Shown in pieces: positions 16,634 to 26,600 of a stretch of DNA of 64,000 nucleotides. The number at the start of each line of letters is the position of its first letter. Within the stretch, counting starts at the first letter, position 1. A model generated the notes under the pieces. The model worked only from the letters and a program-made list of their open reading frames with translations, had not been told where the DNA came from and made no database searches. The DNA is taken from positions 744,001 to 808,000 of the forward strand of contig CP060221.1 in the NCBI GenBank assembly GCA_023898405.1, written 5' to 3'. The stretch is from Myxococcales bacterium. GTDB lineage: Bacteria; Myxococcota; UBA727; JABDBI01. The translations under genes and the position numbers were made by a program.

Positions 16634-17188
16634 TCACAATGACGAGCTAGGCGGATAAAAAACTCCAATCATTGGTAGATTTCTTAGGCGCTCAGCCACA
16701 TCAAGTCCGTAACCTACCACAAATTTATCGGGTATAACAAAGCCTACGAAATCGAGTTCACAACTAAGCTGTTTGTGGTTTTCTTTTTTTAGCAAAGTGC
16801 AAACTTTCACACTTGCAGGCTCACGTGCTTTTAAATTTTCTATCAAATATTTGACGGTTAATCCCGTATCGAAAATGTCCTCTACGATCAGCACATGTTT
16901 ATCTTTGATTGGTCTCGTGAGATCCTGTGTGATTCTTACTTCTCCCGAAGATTGAGTTGCTTCTCCATAAGAAGACACTCCCATCATATCTAGTTCTACC
17001 GGCATATCTATGGCACGGCATAAATCGGCAAGAAAAATTATGGAACCCTTTAATACCCCTACCAGCACTAATGGCTCTTTCATTCCCTCGTAATGAGCCT
17101 TGATACTCTCTCCCAATTCTTTTACTTTCTTGCTTATCTCCTCTTGGCTGATAAGCTCTTCGACTCGGTCTTTTCCAAAAATAGACAT
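16634..17188 (-). CDS. hpt: hypoxanthine phosphoribosyltransferase
   Basis: A 184-residue purine salvage enzyme that joins hypoxanthine or guanine to PRPP. The LVGVLKGSIIFLADL segment lies near residue 40 and the PRPP-binding motif VLIVEDIFDTGLT near residue 98; DFVGFVIPDKFVVGYGLD near residue 147 is the base-binding segment. It begins 9 bases after the stop of upp, so the two form an operon for base salvage. Confidence 0.95.
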   Translation of the reverse strand: MSIFGKDRVEELISQEEISKKVKELGESIKAHYEGMKEPLVLVGVLKGSIIFLADLCRAIDMPVELDMMGVSSYGEATQSSGEVRITQDLTRPIKDKHVLIVEDIFDTGLTVKYLIENLKAREPASVKVCTLLKKENHKQLSCELDFVGFVIPDKFVVGYGLDVAERLRNLPMIGVFYPPSSSL

Positions 17189-17197
17189 CAGTTTCTC

Positions 17198-18037
17198 CTA
17201 ACAAAATGAATTATTAATTATTTCACCGAAGCCGCCACCACCGGGAACGATATAGTGTTTATCACTTAGTCCGCTTTCTTCTTTCCACCGAGATCCAGGC
17301 TTAGTAGACAAAACTTCAGCGCTGGAAGCTCCCCTATCAAGTCTGAGAGCGTAGATCTTTACATCAGGATGATCATTTTTCATACGAGCCAAATATTCTG
17401 GAGTCACCATCAAATGAAGAGCAAATATTCCCAAAGGTTTTCCTGCGACTTTCTCTTTATAAAAAGAAATTATTTCTGAGATAGAGGTCCCGGTAGCTCC
17501 CATGGGATCGGGAAAAAGCAGCATTGAATTATCCACATCTCCTCCGATTTTTGATCCACCCATATGGGCCCCCGTAACACGGTCTTTTTCATCAGTAATG
17601 CGTGACATCACCACATGATCCTGGCGAACAAAATCAGGATCGAGTATACGATTAAAAAAATCAAAACTCACTTGGCTGGGTAAAGCTCCTGCTCTCATAA
17701 TATTTACTGTCACTGTTTTAGTTTGTTTTTTTATCACGCGGCCTGTCCAAATACCAAACTCACTGACAGCTGCCATTCGCGTCTTTATATGAACTTCTTC
17801 AATAGGAAATTCAATACGCACCACATTGCGCACCAAAAATTGATAAAGTTCCCGGACTAAATTGTTGATCGCAGGCTGCCTGGTCTTTGCTTGGCATAAA
17901 TCAGCAAGCTGGAGCAACGATACAGGATCAGTCAAAATATGAATATTTTTTCCATAACAGTGCTCTAGCTCAGATTTTTCATAACTCAGCGAGCGATAGA
18001 TTTGATCACCCTTGTTCTCTGTCTTTTGCACATCCAT
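17198..18037 (-). CDS. upp: uracil phosphoribosyltransferase, long form
   Basis: A 279-residue member of the UPRT family, about 70 residues longer than the E. coli enzyme, with an N-terminal extension. The PRPP motif LLFPDPMGATGTS is near residue 175 and the C-terminal uracil-binding block is YIVPGGGGFGE. NIMRAGALPSQVSF near residue 117 corresponds to the family's ILRAG loop with M in place of L. It would make UMP from uracil. Operon with hpt. The extension may alter oligomerisation. Confidence 0.9.
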   Translation of the reverse strand: MDVQKTENKGDQIYRSLSYEKSELEHCYGKNIHILTDPVSLLQLADLCQAKTRQPAINNLVRELYQFLVRNVVRIEFPIEEVHIKTRMAAVSEFGIWTGRVIKKQTKTVTVNIMRAGALPSQVSFDFFNRILDPDFVRQDHVVMSRITDEKDRVTGAHMGGSKIGGDVDNSMLLFPDPMGATGTSISEIISFYKEKVAGKPLGIFALHLMVTPEYLARMKNDHPDVKIYALRLDRGASSAEVLSTKPGSRWKEESGLSDKHYIVPGGGGFGEIINNSFC

Positions 18038-18174
18038 AAAAACTCCTTAATAACTAAAGGCAGTATTTCTATAAGTAGCAGCTTATAAAAAGCAAACTCC
18101 CTACACAAACACCAAAATCTCCTTGAAGCCAATGGCGAAACAAGAACAACTGTTCTCATTAATCAGTGCTTGCT

Positions 18175-18427
18175 GTTAGAGACTGTTGAAAATAATTTTT
18201 TGCAGGTCTTCGAAAGTATTTTCGGCACCTGGTGGCGCAGCATCCAATAGTTAGGAGCGAAGATCGTCCATTTTTTGCCTAAGCTTCTCAATGAGCGAAA
18301 GCAAAAAATTCGAGCAGAGCGACAAAAAGTTAGATGCAGTGCCGCTATGAACCAAGCCAAGTGAGATAACTTTTAAGTGTCAAAGCAAAAATATCGACTT
18401 TAACAAATTTTCAAAGCAGTCTCTAAC
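18175..18427. repeat. MITE-like repeat element, copy 1
   Basis: GTTAGAGACTG at 18175-18185 is mirrored exactly by CAGTCTCTAAC at 18417-18427, and the match continues inwards with a 2-base gap. The interior holds a T6GC/GCA6 stem around 18279-18314. A shorter relative lies at 54901-55076. The repeat fills most of the 402-base gap between upp and the large lipoprotein gene. No coding capacity; transposition by an absent transposase is possible. Confidence 0.65.
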
Positions 18428-18439
18428 TAGTGGCTCGGA

Positions 18440-20437
18440 TTAATTCAATAAATCGATGAGGTTATTTCTTCTAATCTTACTGCGCTCGATTACATAATCG
18501 ATAACCTCTACCATTTCTCTATATTTGCTCACTATTTTTTGTTTTTTCTCTTCAAGGGTTTTAATTTTCACCTCTATTTTTTTTGCTCTTTCATAAGCAA
18601 AACTTGAATTTTCTTTAGTTACTTTTTTAAGTTCAGTAACATTAGCATTCAAAACTTCATTGCGACGAGTTTTAGATTGAATAAAAATTTTTAAGGAATG
18701 ACAAAAATCTGAATTACTTTTTTGTGGCAATGCACCAAAAATCACTCTGTTGTTCTCACCACTAAAAGGGGTCGATGCTGGTAGCAAATAGGCAAAACTT
18801 GCTCGAGTATAAAAAGGTGTATCGAAATAGTGTCTAATGCCAATACTATCTATTGGTAAAAATAGAAATTGCACATCTTCCTCTTTAAGTCCCCTTAAGG
18901 GCTTATCTAAAATTTTACGGCATTGATTAGCATTTTTATTAAGCGTGTTTTGAAAGAGCTCGGTTAAAATTAGCTGAGGGTTCAAATATAAAGCCTTTAG
19001 ACTTAGAACATAATATTGGAATGTCAGAGGATTGTATTTTCTAGAGAGCTCGTCCGACGGACCCTTATTATTAAATCGCATAAAAAGCCCCAAAGATCGA
19101 TCATCGTTTCCTATCAAATCCCACTTATGGCCACTTCTGTGCATATCCACTTGAATGCCGCTATTTTGCAAACTTGTGACAATCTTTTTTAGGCGAGCAG
19201 AAGCTATATGAGCTTCATGAGTAATATCAATCACAACGCGTGAAACAGGAATATGCCGTTCTTGAGCAAGCTTAACCCACTCTAAAGGATCGAGTGATTT
19301 GCGGCTGTATGCATCGTAGCATTCAAGCAAAAGCGTGTTGATTGGTCTTGCATCGCTATCCAAACTATTAATAAACTCTTCTTTATTATATATGTTTATA
19401 TTTTTTTTATTTAAAGTTTTAATAAGTGAAATAAATTCAAAATAAGAGCCTTTGCTAACAATAACTCTCTCACTGGTATCTACCAAACTAATTTCTTTAA
19501 CCGTTTGCTGAAGAGCATTCATTCCACCACTGGCAAAGCTTGTATTTACCTGAAAATTTGGATACAAATCTGCAATAAAATCATTAAGACTTTTATCATT
19601 AAATGGCTCATGAACTAAAAGGATTTTAATATTATTATTAACAAACTCATTCAACCATATATAAAGTTCTGGCGAAGCATTTATATCGAGCATAATATCC
19701 ATAGCAAATAATATATTATTATAAACACTTTGATATAATTTTGAAAGATTGAGTTTACTTGCTGCTTCATCTATCTTGTTTTGCGCCAATACCTTTAACT
19801 GGCTATCGATATATAAAGATGAAATACCAAACAAATCAGCATTATTCTCCAACCGATATGCTGACATAAACTGCTTATATATTTCGTGTGCAAAAAGCTC
19901 ATGCATGCTTACAACATTTCCAATTAACCTATGACCAGCTCCTTGATTTTTATTTAATTTTTCTCCAAATAGTGTTTGATATACCTGTTCCACACCTGCT
20001 TCATCTAGCCAACTTGTAACTATATATTCATTGGAAACAGGCGATTGCACAGGCTTGTTAGTGATGTAATCATTCAACACAACATTTCCCAAAGTCTGAG
20101 GCTGTTTTTTATGCCATTGCTTGTATAATTTCACTAAAGAAGGCTCTACTTTGCTGTAGGTTTCAAAGCGGTGATAAGCAGAAAAATTGAGTTTTCCTCT
20201 TCCCATAAGGGTGAAAGGATTTTCTCGAGGAGGAGCATTGTGATAGTCAGACAATAAAAGCTGAGTTTCTATTTTTTTTCGATATTCGTCAGCTATATCA
20301 TGATAGGAGCCCTCAGATAAAATGGAAAAAAGCCGGTTATGAAGCAGAAATTTCCCATCAAATTCTTCTTCTAATAGATTTTGATGACAACCAACAATAA
20401 AAATAAAGAAAAGACAAAAGAAAAATATTTTAGACAT
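18440..20437 (-). CDS. large lipoprotein with a PLP-dependent-transferase-like central region
   Basis: A 665-residue protein with a lipoprotein signal (IFIVGC, Cys17). The centre resembles fold-type I PLP enzymes: ASGGMNALQQTV near residue 300, VIVSKGSYFEF near residue 325, TLLLECYDAYS near residue 365, RVVIDITHEAH near residue 402, and SGHKWDLIGNDDRSLG near residue 433, where Lys would be the Schiff-base residue. The C-terminal 90 residues are a Lys/Glu-rich coiled coil. An exported PLP-fold protein is rare, so either it uses extracytoplasmic cofactor or the fold is reused. This is pattern matching by eye. The N-terminal 250 residues match nothing I know. Confidence 0.75.
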   Translation of the reverse strand: MSKIFFFCLFFIFIVGCHQNLLEEEFDGKFLLHNRLFSILSEGSYHDIADEYRKKIETQLLLSDYHNAPPRENPFTLMGRGKLNFSAYHRFETYSKVEPSLVKLYKQWHKKQPQTLGNVVLNDYITNKPVQSPVSNEYIVTSWLDEAGVEQVYQTLFGEKLNKNQGAGHRLIGNVVSMHELFAHEIYKQFMSAYRLENNADLFGISSLYIDSQLKVLAQNKIDEAASKLNLSKLYQSVYNNILFAMDIMLDINASPELYIWLNEFVNNNIKILLVHEPFNDKSLNDFIADLYPNFQVNTSFASGGMNALQQTVKEISLVDTSERVIVSKGSYFEFISLIKTLNKKNINIYNKEEFINSLDSDARPINTLLLECYDAYSRKSLDPLEWVKLAQERHIPVSRVVIDITHEAHIASARLKKIVTSLQNSGIQVDMHRSGHKWDLIGNDDRSLGLFMRFNNKGPSDELSRKYNPLTFQYYVLSLKALYLNPQLILTELFQNTLNKNANQCRKILDKPLRGLKEEDVQFLFLPIDSIGIRHYFDTPFYTRASFAYLLPASTPFSGENNRVIFGALPQKSNSDFCHSLKIFIQSKTRRNEVLNANVTELKKVTKENSSFAYERAKKIEVKIKTLEEKKQKIVSKYREMVEVIDYVIERSKIRRNNLIDLLN

Positions 20438-20551
20438 TATTTCTCAGCCTTAATCGCAAAAAATCACCACACATATAATGCCATAAAATTATTTATAAAA
20501 TATTTTTTAATTCAAATTAAATCTTTCATACAAAATTAGTAAGGAGCACAA

Positions 20552-20599
20552 ATGAAAGCCGCAGAATCGTCTTACACCTGTGCTCAAAAAATGTATTAA
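20552..20599 (+). other. 15-codon mini-ORF with a strong ribosome site inside a hairpin
   Basis: AAGGAG lies 6 bases before ATG 20552; the frame MKAAESSYTCAQKMY ends at TAA. GAGCACA (20544-20550) pairs with TGTGCTC (20579-20585), so the ribosome site sits in the stem. It may be a leader peptide or chance. No same-strand gene follows until asnS at 21542. Confidence 0.2.
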
Positions 20600-20601
20600 A
20601 A

Positions 20602-20745
20602 TTACCAAGCCATACCAATCGAAGCATCGAATATTGGCCAGGGATAATTAAATTTTCTTGCCGAACTATTTTTATCAGCTGACCAGCTTGCTAATTTGAT
20701 ATTATGGGAAATACCTAAAATCCGCGTTAAGATTACAGACAGAAG
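20602..20745 (-). pseudogene. possible C-terminal remnant of an outer-membrane barrel protein
   Basis: An open stretch of 47 codons on the minus strand without a start codon, ending FNYPWPIFDASIGMAW and TAA. Alternating residues and a terminal aromatic fit the last strand of a beta-barrel, and the end resembles KIPIMAELSVGWLWW of the protein at 43126. A stop directly precedes the stretch at 20746-20748. Could be chance. Confidence 0.25.
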
Positions 20746-20777
20746 TCAAATAAAGCTAGAGAGTTTTTTCTCTTGTT

Positions 20778-21410
20778 TTATGCATCATTGACGTCGATAA
20801 GCTCAACAATACCCTTGACATGACATGCACGGCATCGAGCTTCATAGCAGGAATCTGCACCTACCAACACCTGATTATCGGCTACTTTCGTTCCACTGCG
20901 AGCTACTCTTTGAGTTTTGCTGGCTGGAGCACCGCAACGCATGCAGACCGCCCACAGCTTAGAAACAGTATCTGCATGAGCCAAGAGATCGGGCATGGGT
21001 CCAAAAGGTCGCCCCAAATAATCTTCGCACAGGCCTGCAGCAATAACGCGAATCCCCATGGCTACAAGATCCTCACATAGATAAATCACATCATCATCAA
21101 AAAACTGAACTTCATCTAAACCAACAACATGAATTTTTTGTTGGTTTGCCCCCAAATAATCCCGAATGCGCGCAGCATTAGGCACGGGTACAGAAGAAAT
21201 TTTTTGTTCGGAGTGACTGACAACTAAATCGCGAGAATAGCGTGCATCGATCTCAGGCTTGAAAACGATAGCGTTCATGCGAGCATATTCCACCCTTCTG
21301 ATACGCCTAATCAGCTCTTCTGTTTTTCCGGAAAACATCGGGCCACAGATTATTTCTAAATTACTATGTCCATTCATAAAAACATGTTCAATTTCATGAA
21401 CCTGGCCCAT
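20778..21410 (-). CDS. tdk: thymidine kinase (type II)
   Basis: A 210-residue enzyme that phosphorylates thymidine for dTMP salvage. The P-loop CGPMFSGKTEEL is near residue 21, the DEVQFF motif near residue 99, and a zinc site is formed by CMRCG near residue 155 and CYEARCRACH near residue 190. A start at the internal Met13 (21374) is also possible, but AGAGG lies upstream of 21410. With upp and hpt it adds to a salvage-rich neighbourhood. Confidence 0.96.
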   Translation of the reverse strand: MGQVHEIEHVFMNGHSNLEIICGPMFSGKTEELIRRIRRVEYARMNAIVFKPEIDARYSRDLVVSHSEQKISSVPVPNAARIRDYLGANQQKIHVVGLDEVQFFDDDVIYLCEDLVAMGIRVIAAGLCEDYLGRPFGPMPDLLAHADTVSKLWAVCMRCGAPASKTQRVARSGTKVADNQVLVGADSCYEARCRACHVKGIVELIDVNDA

Positions 21411-21541
21411 TCCACTACCTCTTTATTTGGCACAAAAATATTTTCATAATTGCTTAGGAAAAAGCTTCAACTAAGTTGTGAGCACTCATGCAACTTGCTA
21501 AACAAGGCTTCGTAAACTTTTTTAAAGGGACACAAAGCACC

Positions 21542-22897
21542 ATGACTGAAACAAACTTGCAACCACCTCATGTCACAATTTCTACAATCGCCAACTATGC
21601 TGATCAAAGAGTTACTCTTAAGGGCTGGCTCTATAACCAACGCGGTTCAGGAAAATTACTTTTTTTGCACATTCGTGATGGTTCTGGATTTATTCAAGGA
21701 ATACTAGCCAAAGCCGATGTCAGTGAAGAAATGTTTGAAGAAGCCAAAAAACTTGGCCAAGAAGCATCGATCATTGTCAGTGGTGTAGTGAAACAAGAAC
21801 CAAGGGCGCCCTACTGCGGCTATGAGCTTCATCTCGATGAAGTCAAACTTGTAGCAGAAAGCCATAACTACCCTATCGCCAAAAAAGCTCACGGTGATGC
21901 CTTTCTCATGGATCACCGTCACCTTTGGCTTAGGTCACGCCGTCAACATGCTATCTTGCGTATTAGAGCCACCATCATCAAAGCTGCACGAGATTATTTA
22001 GACAGTCATGGTTTTTTATTGGTGGACAGCCCCATTTTTACTCCCAATGCCTGTGAAGGAACATCTACCCTCTTTGAAACAAAATGGTTTGACGATTCCA
22101 AAGCGTTTTTGTCTCAATCAGGCCAGCTCTATCAAGAAGCAGCCGCTATGGCATTTGGTAAAACTTACTGCTTTGGCCCAACCTTTAGAGCAGAAAAAAG
22201 TAAAACCAGACGCCATCTCAATGAATTTTGGATGGTCGAGCCTGAAGCCGCTTACATGGATTTGGAAGGTGATATCAACCTTGCTGAAGATTTCTTGTGT
22301 TTTATTGTTGAGCAGGTTCTCAATAAGCATGAGCATGAGCTGACTGAAGTACTTGAAAGAGATATTGCTCCTCTTAAAAAAATTCAAAAACCTTTTGTTC
22401 GTTTAAGCTACTGCGACGCTGTAAAAATGATTCGCGAAATTCAAACTCAAACTCAAGATACTGATCTTAAAAACTTACTCGACATCCAATGGGGTATGGA
22501 TTTTGGCTCACCACACGAAACAGAGCTTACTAAACGCTTTGAAAAACCTGTTGTAGTCCACGGTTTTCCTGCTGCAGTAAAAGCTTTCTATATGAAAAAG
22601 GATGAACAAAATCCTTCCATAGCTCGATGCATGGATATTCTTGCACCAGAAGGTTATGGCGAAATTATTGGCGGCGGACAACGTGAAGATAATCTCGACC
22701 TTTTGATGAAGGAGATCGAACGACACAAACTCAATCAAGCAGACTTCGAATGGTTTTTGGATTTGAGACGCTACGGATCGGTCCCGCACGCAGGCTTCGG
22801 GCTTGGTATTGAACGCACAGTTGCTTGGCTTTGTGGGCTTCACCATGTGAGAGAAACCATTCCATTTGCCCGCACACTGGATCGTCTCTATCCTTAA
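21542..22897 (+). CDS. asnS: asparaginyl-tRNA synthetase
   Basis: A class II aminoacyl-tRNA synthetase of about 451 residues. The N-terminal OB fold (RVTLKGWLYNQRGSGKLLFL) binds the anticodon. Motif 2 is FRAEKSKTRRHLNEFWMVEPE in part, whose EFWMVEPE end is typical of AsnRS rather than AspRS, and motif 3 is GFGLGIERTVAW. The start at 21542 gives a normal N terminus; an in-frame ATG at 21488 would add 18 residues. The MBL-fold hydrolase gene follows by 19 bases and is likely co-transcribed. Confidence 0.95.
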   Translation: MTETNLQPPHVTISTIANYADQRVTLKGWLYNQRGSGKLLFLHIRDGSGFIQGILAKADVSEEMFEEAKKLGQEASIIVSGVVKQEPRAPYCGYELHLDEVKLVAESHNYPIAKKAHGDAFLMDHRHLWLRSRRQHAILRIRATIIKAARDYLDSHGFLLVDSPIFTPNACEGTSTLFETKWFDDSKAFLSQSGQLYQEAAAMAFGKTYCFGPTFRAEKSKTRRHLNEFWMVEPEAAYMDLEGDINLAEDFLCFIVEQVLNKHEHELTEVLERDIAPLKKIQKPFVRLSYCDAVKMIREIQTQTQDTDLKNLLDIQWGMDFGSPHETELTKRFEKPVVVHGFPAAVKAFYMKKDEQNPSIARCMDILAPEGYGEIIGGGQREDNLDLLMKEIERHKLNQADFEWFLDLRRYGSVPHAGFGLGIERTVAWLCGLHHVRETIPFARTLDRLYP

Positions 22898-22916
22898 TAT
22901 TTTTCGGTAAAAAATT

Positions 22917-23621
22917 ATGGAAAAACTTTATTTTCGCCAGCTATTGTCTGGCCGAGATTTCGCCCTCAACAACGACGCTGCTCAACACATGGGCAATTTC
23001 GTCTACCTGATCGGTGATCGTGAAAAAAATGTTTGTATTGTTATTGATCCTGCATGGGACATCGATGGCATTTTAGCTCTTGCCAATAAAGACAACATGA
23101 AAATTATCGGAGCACTGGCTACCCACTATCATCCCGACCATGTTGGTGGACATATTTTTGGCATGAATATTGAAGGCCTTTCACAATTGATGGCAAAAAA
23201 TCCTTGTAAAATTCATGCTCATCGTTTGGAAAAAGAAGGCATCATTTCGGTTACTCATGTATCTGAGAACGATATCGTCGCTCATGATTCTGGCGATGTG
23301 ATTATGGTGGGCGATATCGCCATAGAACTGCTTCATACTCCGGGACATACTCCTGGTTCATGTTGTTTTCGCATCAAAAATGCTCTGCTCTCTGGTGACA
23401 CTTTATTCCTGCAGGGCTGCGGCCGCGTTGATCTGCCTGGCGGAAATGTTGATGAAATGTATCGCACAATTCATGAGCGTTTAGGCAGTATAACCCCAAG
23501 CACAGTGGTCTATCCTGGCCACGCTTATGGCGGTGAGCATGAAACAATGAGCGAAATCAGAACTAATAATCAGGTTTTTAAATATTTAGATCAGGCAAGC
23601 TTTCGCAGACTGTTTTCCTAA
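22917..23621 (+). CDS. metallo-beta-lactamase-fold hydrolase (glyoxalase II-like)
   Basis: A 234-residue protein with the MBL metal motif THYHPDHVGG near residue 69, further ligands in LLHTPGHTPGS near residue 140 and SGDTLFLQGCGRVDLPGG near residue 160, and a final YPGHAYGG. The layout matches glyoxalase II and ETHE1-type persulfide dioxygenases or generic thioester hydrolases. The SQR gene in the same window makes a sulfur role tempting, but it is 15 kb away and the sequence does not decide. Cytosolic. Confidence 0.85.
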   Translation: MEKLYFRQLLSGRDFALNNDAAQHMGNFVYLIGDREKNVCIVIDPAWDIDGILALANKDNMKIIGALATHYHPDHVGGHIFGMNIEGLSQLMAKNPCKIHAHRLEKEGIISVTHVSENDIVAHDSGDVIMVGDIAIELLHTPGHTPGSCCFRIKNALLSGDTLFLQGCGRVDLPGGNVDEMYRTIHERLGSITPSTVVYPGHAYGGEHETMSEIRTNNQVFKYLDQASFRRLFS

Positions 23622-23689
23622 ATAATTTGTGCAGTTTCATAAGCATATTGGCACTTGCGAACTTGCTTAGATTTTTAATCTTTCACTTT

Positions 23690-26600
23690 TTATTTATGCC
23701 CAGCTTGATTAGCCATGAAATCCAGTGCGTCTAATAATAATTTTTCATAATCATGATTAAATTCCTGCCACTTAATAGGCTGCTGGGCTCCGATTAGCAA
23801 AACAGCAAATCTCAGAGGTTTAGCAAACTCTTCTAATGCCTTGGCATAGGCGAGAGTCTGCAAATAAGTATCAGGATGGGTTGCCAAACGATAACTTGAT
23901 TTAAATTCAATCACTCCGATAAAATCATTATTCTCAACCACTAAATCTGCAAAGCCTTCGATAATATAGCCTGGCACAGGCATAGAACTCAGTGGCATTT
24001 CGAAAATTGATCGCATAGAATTTTTAAGAATTTCATGCAGTCTGAGTAATGAATAAAAACAGGCTTCTTGGGTACGAGCTAACACATCTTGATTTTCATA
24101 AGGGCCCAAGGCGCGCACGCTCGCATCAATCAGCTGCCTAAGCGCCTCATGTTCAACATGCTCAAGCGTTACTAACTGCGCTCCGACTTCTGCCATGATC
24201 GAGTGTGCACAATTTCCATCAATATGTTTAAAGGAAGAATATATTTTTCTATCGATCAAATTATGAAAATCTAGATAAGCTGGAGCTTTAAGGTTGCTGG
24301 AAAAAATTCTTCGAGATTTTTCTTCCTGGCGATAAATACCCACGTTATCTTCTAACAATGCTAACTTCACAGTTGGAGCAAGCAGTCTGGTATCAAATAC
24401 AATTTTTCTTTGGAACTCATCTTTTTGATCGAGCGATGATAAAAAAATATTCAGCAAACTGTGGGATTTTTTTTCTGCATCCACTGCCGCCCTTGATGCG
24501 GCTACATAAATTTCTTCTTGCGCACGCGTGAGCGCCACATACAATAGACGGGCATTTTGTTCTTTTTCTTCCTTGGCTTTTTGAAGTTTAATCTGATCAA
24601 AAGCTGTAGCAGCACAATCTTTTTCAGATGCTGTAGGTGCACACACTGCTACAGCTCTTTGTTTTGCCTTGATCCTAAATCCCAATTTTTTATCAAAAAG
24701 TATCTCATCACTATCATTGGGTTGAGCACTTTCACTGTCTGCTAACACCACCACCTTAAACTCTAGACCTTTTGATTGATGAATCGTCATGATGCTGACT
24801 ACATCTTCGGAAGTTGCATCTGGGGCAAGGGGCTCACTTAAGTCGTCTGTAATTTTTTGGTAAAAATCTTCAATTTTTTTTACAAAATTATCATGACCTT
24901 TTGTCAGCATGCTTCGCAGTCTATAAACATTAGCAAGCCGTTGATTGGCATTGGGATAAAACCCCAAAGAAAAACTAAAGTCAGTGCGTTCGATTAAAGT
25001 ATTCACCGCTTCAAGCAATGAATTTTTATAAAGATTGCTTTTTATTTCTTTAAGCGCTTCTAAAAAAATGCTTAAACGTTCGGCTGATTTTTTGCTCAGA
25101 CGTTGTTCGTCCAGAGCCTTTTGTACAGACATCAGTGTTATGCAATTATTTTCATCAAGCATCGACAAAATTTCTTGATCTTGGATCAAAACCAGCAAAG
25201 AGCGTAATACTGTTAATAAAGCGATCGAGTGACAAGGATCGTTTAAAAGCTTTAGAGCAGAAAGAATATCTATCACTTCTTGCTGTTGAAAAAATCCTTC
25301 ACCGCCCACAATGCGTGAGTTGATTCCCAAATTGTGTAATTGTGATTTGATGACAGCTGCCGACTTAATTCTTCGCACCAAGACTGTAATATCTTTTGCG
25401 GATAAATCTGGCCGCTCTTTTAAAAGCTGTGCTATTCCGTGCGCCGCACAAAATAAGTTAGACATACTAGCAGGCATTTCTTGATCGGAATCACTCACCC
25501 ATAACAAAGCTTTGCCTAAATTTTTGCTTTTATGAACAAGCAAATCATCATCTTGACTATAGGATTGTTTTCTTAAAGCCTGCCTCGAAACTTTGTTAAC
25601 CAAGTTAATTACTTCGCTTGACGATCGATAATTGGTTTTTAATATACGCTTTTCATGAGCATCAGAAGACGTGTGCGAGTCTTGCATCTTTTTAAGCATT
25701 CTATCGAAAAGACTGGTATCAGCCCCTCGAAATCCATAGATACTCTGCTTTTTATCACCCACCACAAAGAGTGAGCTTCCCTGTCTAAAATCTAAATCCA
25801 TCAAAGCATCTTCGTGGCTTCCCAAAGGCAAAGCATCATTTTTATTTTCACACAGCAGCGCTATTATCTGTTCTTGCAGAGGGCTTGTATCTTGATATTC
25901 ATCCACCATGACATGCTTGAATCGTTCTTTTACTTTTTGTCTGAACGATAGATTATCCCTCAAAGCATCTCTCACTCTCACCAAAAGATCGGAATAAGAA
26001 AACTTCATTATTTGTAGTTTTGTGTTTGCAAAGATTTCATGAAACTCTATCACTAAAGACATCAAAGTATTTTCATCGGCCATCACAAAATAATCGACAA
26101 GCAACGCACCTAATTTTAGGGTCTTTTCAACCAGATTCTTTCGTAAACTACTATTTCCGAAATTACCTTTGACACTCTCACGCAATTCTTGAAAGGCATG
26201 AGCACATGTTTGCTCATGAGGATCGCTAAGACAATTTTCAAAAAGTTTAATCTTTTCTTTAATGATCTCTAATCGGAGTTGAGCAGTTTTGGTGAGCGTT
26301 ATTTCACTGAATTTCTCATAGGCTCCTTTGAGCAAGGAAAAACTATGCTCGATATGGCTTAAAGAAAGCTTATGATTTTTGGCATAGTAAGGAATATCTG
26401 ACGGAGACACACCTTTTTCAAACAACTTAAAATATAAATTTAAAATGCCTTCAATCAAACCTGCACTGCGCATACCACTGCTCAACCGAAAGCGAGCAAC
26501 GAGATTTTTTAAGTTTTTATCCTTAGCTATTTTAGCAATCAAAATGGAGCGCACGATATTCTTGGCAAGCTCATACTCTTGTGAAGGCTCCAAGATATCA

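Larger units (their letters stand above)
20438..20777. other. intergenic region of 340 bases with a mini-ORF and a coding remnant
   Basis: AT-rich. It holds a 15-codon frame at 20552-20599 on the plus strand and a possible barrel remnant at 20602-20745 on the minus strand, described separately. No terminator or RNA gene was recognised. Confidence 0.4.
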
